A stretch of 24,620 nt of DNA, taken from the NCBI GenBank assembly GCA_029861675.1, contig JAOTYV010000032.1, forward strand, positions 1-24,620, written 5' to 3'. Below are positions 16,143 to 22,096 of this stretch, one piece after another (the first letter of the stretch is position 1; each line of letters begins with the position of its first letter). A program made the translations under genes and the position numbers. A model generated the notes under the pieces. That model did no database searches. It had not been told where the DNA came from and saw only the letters and a list, made by a program, of their open reading frames with translations. Origin of the DNA: Alphaproteobacteria bacterium (GTDB lineage: Bacteria > Pseudomonadota > Alphaproteobacteria > UBA8366).

Positions 16143-16340
16143 TCATGCGCGGAAAAACAGAACCGCGCCGAGAAAAAAGCAAATACCGAACCCGACGCCG
16201 CCGCAGATAGCCGGCACGAGAAGCTCCGTGCCTCGCCAACCTTTGCGCCGCGCCCAGATCATCCCGGCGCCGACGCCGACCAGTACCGGCAGTACACCGA
16301 ACAAGCCAATCAGGCCCAGCCAAAATCCTTGATACTCCAT
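16143..16340 (-). CDS. Small two-helix membrane protein, unknown function
   Basis: 65 residues with two clear membrane segments, about 7-28 ('WLGLIGLFGVLPVLVGVGAGMI') and 40-62 ('ELLVPAICGGVGFGICFFLGAVLF'). They are separated by a basic loop 'WARRKGWRG', which predicts both ends outside the cytosol. It follows another small membrane-protein gene on the same strand by 62 bases and they may form a pair. No family was recognised. The hydrophobic pattern and low content of GC-driven shadow features favour a real gene; the Shine-Dalgarno is weak. Confidence 0.6.
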   Translation of the reverse strand: MEYQGFWLGLIGLFGVLPVLVGVGAGMIWARRKGWRGTELLVPAICGGVGFGICFFLGAVLFFRA

Positions 16341-16402
16341 TATGCGTCACTTACCCGCCGGTCACGGATGGCGCCCGTGAAGTCGCTGCCGCCCCATTGC
16401 GG

Positions 16403-16561
16403 CTAGAAACAGTATTTGAGCACGTCCTGCGTCATGACGACGACGAGTCCCCACCGGCTCCATACAAGCGCAAAGAGCGCCAGCACCGCCAATACGACGC
16501 TGACCCCGGTGAGCCGCACGAGCCACTTTGGCGGCGGCGACGTATCATCGGCCATACTCAT
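16403..16561 (-). CDS. Small single-helix membrane protein, unknown function
   Basis: About 52 residues from ATG 16561 (MSMADDTSPPPKWLVRLTG), with a single membrane segment 'GVSVVLAVLALFALVWSRWGLVVVM' and a short tail 'TQDVLKYCF'. ATG 16561 has a ggga at a fitting distance; ATG 16555 is an alternative and an upstream GTG at 16588 is less likely. It lies upstream of the 65-residue membrane protein on the same strand and diverges from the maleate isomerase-like gene. No homologue was recognised. Confidence 0.55.
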   Translation of the reverse strand: MSMADDTSPPPKWLVRLTGVSVVLAVLALFALVWSRWGLVVVMTQDVLKYCF

Positions 16562-16665
16562 GGGACATCCCGCTATACAATCCGCCACGAGAGTAGCGAA
16601 TGGGGCCTTGGAAAATCAATCGGCACTTTTCGGATCGGTGCAAATGGCGAATGGGAGCGCAATTT

Positions 16666-16677
16666 GAGCGAACGCTC
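16666..16677. promoter_or_regulatory. GAGCG-AA-CGCTC inverted repeat, possible operator
   Basis: Five-base arms with a 2-base centre, 63 bases before the maleate isomerase-like start. The form resembles operators of TetR-type regulators. A second short inverted repeat, AGTAT-CGA-ATACT, follows at 16689-16701. Only symmetry and position support a role. Confidence 0.28.
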
Positions 16678-16739
16678 GCGAACGGCGTAGTATCGAATAC
16701 TCCATTGCCTGTACCGCCTTCACCCGGGAGACCCGACCC

Positions 16740-17450
16740 ATGATCCGACATTTCGGCGCGCTGATACCCTCGACCAACACGACGGTCGAAATCGAATACA
16801 GCCGGCTGCTGCCAACGAATTTGCAAGTTCACATCGGACGTCTTGGGAAGGCCAACAACATCGCCTTTACGCCAAGCCGCGACGAGGACGTCGCGTACCA
16901 GTCCAAGATGCTCGGCACCGCCAAGGTCGAGGTCCTCTGCCTCTCGCAAACCTCGGCCAGCCTGTTCGACGAGGGCTACGACGCCGCAACCGTCAAACGC
17001 ATGACCGAGGGCGCCGGCGTACCGTCGCTGACGTCGGCCGAGGCGGTCGGGCGCGCCGTGCAAGCGTTCGGCGCGCGCCGGATCGCGCTGGTATCCCCCT
17101 ATTCCGAGGAGGTGATCGGCAAGGCGCAGCACTACTATGAGTCGCGCTATGGGTTGGAGGTCCTGGCAACCGATCCGTTCGGGGCGACCGACTCATACGC
17201 AATCGGCGCGTTGAGCGCCGACAATGCGACCGAGGCCTTCGCCCGCATCGACCGGCCGGAGATCGAGGTCCTGGTGGTGCCGGGCGGCAATTTCCCGACC
17301 ATGAAATTCATCCCGCAATGGGAGGAACAGTTCGGCAAGCCGGTCATCACCACCAATCAGGCGGCACTCTGGGCGATGATGGGGGTAATGAAAATCAAGG
17401 ACCCGCTCCCGGGGCTCGGACGCCTGCTGGAGCAATTGCCGGAGGGATAA
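16740..17450 (+). CDS. Maleate isomerase / arylmalonate decarboxylase-like protein with altered active site
   Basis: 236 residues of the Asp/Glu racemase superfamily, maleate cis-trans isomerase branch. It starts 'IRHFGALIPSTNTTVEIEYSRLLP', as that family does. 'PSLTSAEAVGRAVQAFGARRIALVSPYSEEV' and 'GKPVITTNQAALWAMM' are typical. Active members use two Cys: one in a 'CTSGS'-like motif and one in an 'SCTN'-like motif. Here these align with 'LCLSQTSAS' (Gln70 at the Cys position, with a Cys three residues earlier at 67) and 'VVPGGNF' (Pro-Gly, no Cys, 179-185). It may use different chemistry or may be a binding protein. The start is fixed by gggag nine bases before the ATG. It could process a dicarboxylic acid related to the left-hand cluster, but this is inference. 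Confidence 0.85.
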   Translation: MIRHFGALIPSTNTTVEIEYSRLLPTNLQVHIGRLGKANNIAFTPSRDEDVAYQSKMLGTAKVEVLCLSQTSASLFDEGYDAATVKRMTEGAGVPSLTSAEAVGRAVQAFGARRIALVSPYSEEVIGKAQHYYESRYGLEVLATDPFGATDSYAIGALSADNATEAFARIDRPEIEVLVVPGGNFPTMKFIPQWEEQFGKPVITTNQAALWAMMGVMKIKDPLPGLGRLLEQLPEG

Positions 17451-17581
17451 GGCGCGTCCTCTCCGTCGAACGTCCACCGGCTGCGGATCGGCACAGGCCG
17501 AATTTCGGGGTATTTAGGCGGCAAATTTCAACGATTCAAACCGCCAATGGCAAATACGGCATTCCGAGGTATTGTCGGGCA

Positions 17582-19462
17582 ATGGACAATGAGCAATGGA
17601 AAAGAGTCGAGGCGATCTTCGAGGAGGCGCTGGAATATGAGCCCGAAGCGCGCCCTGAATTTCTACGAACCGCCTGTGCCGGCGACGCCGCACTCCTCCA
17701 TGAAGTCGAGCAATTGCTACGCCATCACGGCGCGGCGGAAAGCGGTGGCTTTCTGGACAACATGGCAGGACTGACCGCGACACTCGGCGCCAAACCGCCT
17801 CCAAAGGATGGGTATATCGGCAAAGATCTGGGTCCCTATCGAATTCAAAAACGATTGGGCCATGGGGGGATGGGCAATGTCTATCTCGCCGTGCGTCACG
17901 CGGAATATCGTCAGCAGGTCGCGATCAAGGTGCTCCGCCGGGGCATGGACACGGAAAGCATCCTGCAACGGTTTCGCAACGAAATTCAGGTACTGGCCGC
18001 CGTCAGCAGGCACGAGAACATCGCCGGCTTGCTCGACGCGGGAACCACCGAAGACGGCCTGCCCTTTTTCGTCATGGAGTACGTCGAGGGCGAGCCGCTC
18101 GACAGCTACTGCGACAATCACCGATACGGCATCAAGGAACGCGTCCGGCTGTTTCGCCAGGTTTGCGCGGCGGTGCAGTTCGCGCATCAACATATGATCG
18201 TCCACCGGGATTTGAAGATGAGCAATATCCTGGTGCGGACCGACGGCGTCCCCAAGCTCATCGATTTCGGCATTGCGAAGTTGACCACTCCCGAACTCGG
18301 CCTCGAAACCATGGCGCCGACGATGCCGGACACCAATTTCATGACGCTGGAATATGCCAGCCCGGAACAGGCGCGCGGCAATTCGCTCACCACCGCGAGC
18401 GACGTGTATTCGATCGGTGTCGTTCTGTACGAGCTGCTCAGCGGCCGCAAACCCTATTCCTTGCGTGACGTGAGTGCGTCCGACCGCCTCACCGTGATAT
18501 GCGAAACAGAGCCGGTTTCGCCCAGCGCCATGCGCCGGAAAGACGGCAATGGGAAAGACGAATCCAAGCGCATCGCCCATAAAAAAATGCAGAGCCGTTT
18601 ATCGGGCGACCTCGACAACATCGTCCTCAAGGCGCTACGCAAGGAGCCGCAACGGCGCTACGGCACGGCGGAAAGCCTTTCGGATGACCTCGAGCGTTTT
18701 CTGGACGGCAGCCCGGTCGACGCACGGCCGATCGGCACGGTCGAATACGTCTATCGCTGGTGCCGGCGTCATCCAGCGCCGGCAGGATTGCTGATGGCGG
18801 TCATTCTGGTATTCAGCGGAGGTCTCTGGCATTTGTCGCGCCTGAGCGATCATCTGATCCAATCGACGGCAATAGAAGGCGCGGCGCTCGAATCTAAAAC
18901 CTTATCCATCGTCCAGGATTTCTACGCCAAGACCATCGTTGCAAAGGTTTCGGATGTCGTGCCGGTGACGCATCGATATGCGAGCTTCGAAGGGGCCATC
19001 CCCGTGCCGGCATCCTTCACCATCGACCTCGGCGAGCATATCCGAAAATCCAAGATAACCGCCATGTCCGCGCGTCTTTACAGCGACTTTCCATTCCGGC
19101 ACCGTGTTGGCGGCGGCCCCGCCGACGACTTCGAAAAGGCGGCACTGGAAGCGCTGCGTCGAGAGCCCGGCCGGCCATTCTACCGGTTTGAAATGTATGA
19201 AGGCCGCCAATCGCTGCGCTACGCAACGGCCAGTCTGATGAAGCAGGAGTGTGTCGACTGCCATAACGGTCACTCCGACAGCATCCGGAAGGGATGGAAG
19301 GTGGGCGACGTTCGCGGCGTGCTGGAAGTCATTCGTCCGCTGGACGCAGACATCATCCGCACTCGAGACCGGTTGAGCGAGACGTTCATCTACATGGTGG
19401 CGGTGTCGATCACATTGATCGGCTTGACGCTGGTCTTTTTGCGCATGGGCCGGCGGCGCTAG
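17582..19462 (+). CDS. Membrane Ser/Thr protein kinase with periplasmic c-heme DUF3365 (Tll0287-like) domain
   Basis: 626 residues from ATG 17582. Residues 1-70, 'MDNEQWKRVEAIFEEALEYEP' onward, form the N-terminal helical region typical of kinases that partner ECF sigma factors. The Hanks kinase spans about 80-370: Gly-loop 'LGHGGMGNVY' (about 92), 'VAIKVL' Lys near 116, 'IVHRDLKMSNIL' near 208, 'LIDFGIAK' near 228, then 'TLEYASPEQARG'. A membrane helix follows (about 399-418). The periplasmic part (about 420-600) matches DUF3365: 'IPVPASFTIDLGEHI', 'DDFEKAALEALRREPGRPFYR' and 'LRYATASLMKQECVDCHNGH', with a CXXCH heme-c site at 557-561. A second helix (about 601-620) ends the protein. I infer that redox state, heme ligation or a gas is sensed outside and signalled by phosphorylation inside. 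It faces the basic protein gene, with the sigma factor beyond it. Confidence 0.9.
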   Translation: MDNEQWKRVEAIFEEALEYEPEARPEFLRTACAGDAALLHEVEQLLRHHGAAESGGFLDNMAGLTATLGAKPPPKDGYIGKDLGPYRIQKRLGHGGMGNVYLAVRHAEYRQQVAIKVLRRGMDTESILQRFRNEIQVLAAVSRHENIAGLLDAGTTEDGLPFFVMEYVEGEPLDSYCDNHRYGIKERVRLFRQVCAAVQFAHQHMIVHRDLKMSNILVRTDGVPKLIDFGIAKLTTPELGLETMAPTMPDTNFMTLEYASPEQARGNSLTTASDVYSIGVVLYELLSGRKPYSLRDVSASDRLTVICETEPVSPSAMRRKDGNGKDESKRIAHKKMQSRLSGDLDNIVLKALRKEPQRRYGTAESLSDDLERFLDGSPVDARPIGTVEYVYRWCRRHPAPAGLLMAVILVFSGGLWHLSRLSDHLIQSTAIEGAALESKTLSIVQDFYAKTIVAKVSDVVPVTHRYASFEGAIPVPASFTIDLGEHIRKSKITAMSARLYSDFPFRHRVGGGPADDFEKAALEALRREPGRPFYRFEMYEGRQSLRYATASLMKQECVDCHNGHSDSIRKGWKVGDVRGVLEVIRPLDADIIRTRDRLSETFIYMVAVSITLIGLTLVFLRMGRRR

Positions 19463-19491
19463 GTTCTCAGCACTGCGCGTTCAAAAAGAAT

Positions 19492-19520
19492 GCGGCGCCG
19501 CTTTATTGGCGCGACGCCGC
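19492..19520. terminator. Weak hairpin between convergent kinase and basic-protein genes
   Basis: GCGGCG (19492-19497) can pair with CGCCGC (19515-19520), or alternatively GCGCC (19495-19499) with GGCGC (19508-19512) around a GCTTTATT loop. There is no clear T-run, so termination by this stem is uncertain. It is the only structure seen between the two converging stops. Confidence 0.3.
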
Positions 19521-19556
19521 GAGTTCGAGAGCAACCCTAGTCTGTATCCGTGCGCC

Positions 19557-21212
19557 CTAGCGCCGCCGGGATAAGATCCTCGTTAGACTGCGGCCTGCCT
19601 TCCGGGCAGTCCGGCCAATTGTACGCCCGACTTTCCTTGTCGACCGCTTGACGCTCCTGGTCGATCGCTTGAACGAACGCCCGATACTGCGGCCCGCCTT
19701 CTTGAACGACCGACCGACACTCTTGACCGGGCGCTTGAACGACCGACCCACACTTCGGCTCGCTTTCTTGAACGAACGTCCGACGCTCCTGACCGGACGC
19801 TTGAACGCCTGACCGACGCTGCGGCCCGCCTTCTTGAATGAACGCCCGACGCTCCTGACCGGACGCTTGAACGCCTGACCGACGCTGTGGCCCGCCTTCT
19901 TGAATGAACGTCCGACGCTTTTGGTCGACCGGGTCGCGAACCGGTGCGTGCTGCCGGCCAAACGAGCGATCTTCCGCCCACCATTCGACAAGCCCTTGCG
20001 GAGATTCAGGGAACTACGGTTGGACCGCCCAAACGTATACCGATTGCCGGCCGAGGCTCTCCCCGATCCATTGCGGGCACTCTGCAACCGGCACCGGTAC
20101 CAGATGCTGTTCGTGCGACATTTTCCATTCGAGTCCACTCGGGTGTTGACCGAACCTTTGCGCTTGAACACGCCGGAGAGGCCGAGCGTCTTGCCAACGC
20201 CGCTGACGGCGCCGCCGAGATTGCGGGCCATTTTGGCAGGATTCGTGATCGTCGTGGCTGCAGTACCGACCATCTTGACGCCATCCTCTGCGGCCTTGGC
20301 GATCATTTTGTCGGCATTCTTCGAATCGCTGACGAGTTTGCCCGCGAACATCACGCCGTCGACCGCATCAGGTATCTTTACGCCCAGTGCCGCGCCGGCA
20401 ACCATCCCCGCGGCGCCCCCGGCGAGCGCACCCTTCGCCGCACGACTGTACTTGGCGCCTTTTTTTGCGACTTCGGCCCCCCGTTTGGCCCGCTTTGCGG
20501 TTTTCGCATGCTGTTTCGCCGCGTTTGTGCTGTTTTTGATGTGCGGCAGGGCCTTTGTGGAAACGCGCCTGTCCCCCGCATAGCCGGATTTCATGGGCTT
20601 GCCATCGAGTTCCCAAATCTTTGTGCGCAGCCCTTGAATGGTCTTACCGCGCTTGTCGAGTCGCACCTTGTTTCTCTGCATCCGGCGAACCGACTTGGAC
20701 GGACGCGTCTTGCGCTTCGGCCTTACGGTACTGACCTTCCGCCGGGCCTTTTTCCGTGTCGTTTTCCGGGCAATCTTCCGATCCGCTTTCGCCTTTTGCT
20801 CCAGATCCTGCTCGGCACGGGCGGCATCGACCTGCTGCGCTTGGTTTTCGTCGATTACCCAGCCCTCGCGATGGCCGTGATATTTTTGCTTGAAGGCGCG
20901 CGGGTCCCGTTTGTATTCGCGCGAAATCTCAGCGGGATCGCTGGGCAGCGGCGTGGTCGCCGTCCGAGTTCCTTTGAGCAACGGCGCGGGCCGGTTCTTA
21001 TATTTATCGATGCCGTAGCCAATCGCCGCGCCGGCGGCTGCACCAGTCACCGCGCCCACCGCACCGCCGGCAGCGCCAACGATTGCACGGTCGGATGCGG
21101 TCGGTTCCTCGGCAAGGGCCGCACCGGCATTCACGACGAGCAGAAGTGCGGCAATCTGGGTGAGCCGGCCGAAATGTCCAATTTCAGTCGAGATTTTGAG
21201 GTGACGGTTCAT
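19557..21212 (-). CDS. Secreted, extremely basic repeat protein with glycine-zipper segments
   Basis: 551 residues from ATG 21212, fixed by aggag eight or so bases upstream. Residues 1-34 form a signal peptide (hydrophobic 'IAALLLVVNAGAALA', cleavage before EEP). A glycine-zipper membrane-like segment follows at about 43-65 ('AIVGAAGGAVGAVTGAAAGAAIGYGID'), then a Lys/Arg-rich region with 'KTTRKKARRKVSTVRPKRKTRP'. A second Gly/Ala segment is 'KGALAGGAAGMVAGAALGV'. The C-terminal quarter consists of 11/22-residue repeats 'SVGRSFKKAGR'/'SVGQAFKRPVR' (about 427-515), ending 'SLTRILSRRR'. The net charge is very high. It may bind DNA, lipopolysaccharide, sulfated polymers or heme outside the cell; none is shown. 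It sits between the kinase and the sigma factor, divergent from the latter. Confidence 0.8.
   Translation of the reverse strand: MNRHLKISTEIGHFGRLTQIAALLLVVNAGAALAEEPTASDRAIVGAAGGAVGAVTGAAAGAAIGYGIDKYKNRPAPLLKGTRTATTPLPSDPAEISREYKRDPRAFKQKYHGHREGWVIDENQAQQVDAARAEQDLEQKAKADRKIARKTTRKKARRKVSTVRPKRKTRPSKSVRRMQRNKVRLDKRGKTIQGLRTKIWELDGKPMKSGYAGDRRVSTKALPHIKNSTNAAKQHAKTAKRAKRGAEVAKKGAKYSRAAKGALAGGAAGMVAGAALGVKIPDAVDGVMFAGKLVSDSKNADKMIAKAAEDGVKMVGTAATTITNPAKMARNLGGAVSGVGKTLGLSGVFKRKGSVNTRVDSNGKCRTNSIWYRCRLQSARNGSGRASAGNRYTFGRSNRSSLNLRKGLSNGGRKIARLAGSTHRFATRSTKSVGRSFKKAGHSVGQAFKRPVRSVGRSFKKAGRSVGQAFKRPVRSVGRSFKKASRSVGRSFKRPVKSVGRSFKKAGRSIGRSFKRSTRSVKRSTRKVGRTIGRTARKAGRSLTRILSRRR
19669..19932 (-). 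repeat. Four 66-bp in-frame repeats in the basic-protein gene
   Basis: Units begin at TTGAAC on the plus strand at 19669, 19735, 19801 and 19867, with an exact 66-bp period. The last two are almost identical. Each encodes two 11-residue half-units (SVGRSFKK... and SVGQAFKR... types), and 33-bp half-repeats are also visible. The strong DNA identity indicates recent tandem duplication or recombination within the coding sequence. Confidence 0.88.
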
Positions 21213-21538
21213 GGAATTTACTCCTAATAATCGCTTGAATGTGAAATCTGGCGACGGTGCTTCGTTGAATTGCATCGCTTCTCACCCCAACAAGCGACAT
21301 CCGGCCGAAAATCCCCTCATCTTTTTCAGAATTTTTTGTCGCCCGGCATAATTCCGGCGAATTTCCGCTAATTATCTGTAATAACAACATATTTATCCGC
21401 GCGCCCCGGCCATTGGTGACACGCACACCGAGCCATTCCCCGCGTCGGCGACAATGTCGTGAAAATCTCCTAGTATGGGCGGGCTCCCGATGGCCCAAAA
21501 AGGCGCCCTTCGCCCAATGATTTTTGGAGTCCGGCTTC
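21213..21538. other. Divergent intergenic region, basic protein / ECF sigma
   Basis: 326 bases with no coding signal. It is more AT-rich than its surroundings between about 21323 and 21400, including an ATAATTCCGGCGAATTT stretch and TTATCTGTAATAACAACATA. A candidate promoter for the sigma gene lies at 21448-21476. I found no clear ECF-type GGAAC/CGTC pair in either direction. No RNA gene was recognised. Confidence 0.5.
21448..21476 (+). promoter_or_regulatory. Candidate promoter for the ECF sigma gene
   Basis: GCGACA (21448-21453), a 17-base spacer and TAGTAT (21471-21476) fit a sigma70-type promoter with a weak -35, 62 bases before the start at 21539. Alternatives cannot be excluded. Confidence 0.33.
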
Positions 21539-22096
21539 ATGGATAATATTGAAGTGACCCGCCTTCTGGTCGATTGGCGCAGCGGGCGACAATCCGCCCT
21601 GGAAGAGCTCATGCCGCTGGTCTATGACGAGTTGCGCCGCATCGCGGCCGGCTACATGGCGCGCGAGAACAGCGGACACACGCTTCAGCCGACCGCCGTG
21701 GTGAACGAGGCCTATCTCAAACTGATCGATGCCGATATCGACTGGAACGACCGGGTGCATTTTTATGCCATCGCCGCGCGACTGATGCGGCGCATGCTGG
21801 TCGACCACGCGAAAGCAAAGAACCGCGACAAGCGGGGCGGCGGCGTTGCCAATATCACCTTGAACGAGGAGCTTGTCGGCGGTCCGAAGTCAGAGATAGA
21901 CGTCTTCGAACTGGATTTGGCGATGCAGAAACTCGCCGATTTCGACGAGCGTAAGAGCAAGATCGTCGAGCTGCATTTCTTCGGCGGCCTCAACTATGAC
22001 GAGACTGCCGTCGCGCTCGACATTTCCGCCGCGACGGTTCATCGCGATCTGCGGCTTGCCAAAGCCTGGCTGCATCAGGAGCTGGCCGCCGCATGA
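21539..22096 (+). CDS. ECF-type RNA polymerase sigma factor (TIGR02999-like, kinase-associated)
   Basis: 185 residues from ATG 21539, fixed by ggag nine bases upstream; a TTG at 21524 is less likely. Region 2 reads 'MPLVYDELRRIAAGYMARENSGHTLQPTAVVNEAYLKL...RVHFYAIAARLMRRMLVDHAKAKNRDKRGGG'. Region 4 reads 'KSKIVELHFFGGLNYDETAVALDISAATVHRDLRLAKAWLHQEL', a sigma-4 helix-turn-helix. The 'LQPTAVVNEAYLKL' form is that of the ECF group common in Planctomycetes and Acidobacteria, usually next to Ser/Thr kinases. It lacks the acidic pair that normally binds the core beta' clamp; Thr48 and Thr52 lie in that stretch. No anti-sigma gene is adjacent. A Ser/Thr kinase gene lies 2 kb away and the sulfatase start overlaps its stop. 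Confidence 0.9.
   Translation: MDNIEVTRLLVDWRSGRQSALEELMPLVYDELRRIAAGYMARENSGHTLQPTAVVNEAYLKLIDADIDWNDRVHFYAIAARLMRRMLVDHAKAKNRDKRGGGVANITLNEELVGGPKSEIDVFELDLAMQKLADFDERKSKIVELHFFGGLNYDETAVALDISAATVHRDLRLAKAWLHQELAAA

Noticed and set aside
15889..16350. Open frames reading through the tandem repeats as a repeat protein
   Set aside because: Frames exist on both strands only because the units contain few stops. The 61- and 63-bp spacings do not keep a common phase, and no ribosome-binding site or domain was found.
19944..21227. Long open frame on the plus strand opposite the basic-protein gene (427 residues)
   Set aside because: The minus-strand frame has a signal peptide, a strong Shine-Dalgarno, glycine zippers and ordered repeats. 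The plus frame has no domain and arises from the Lys/Arg-rich codons of the real gene.
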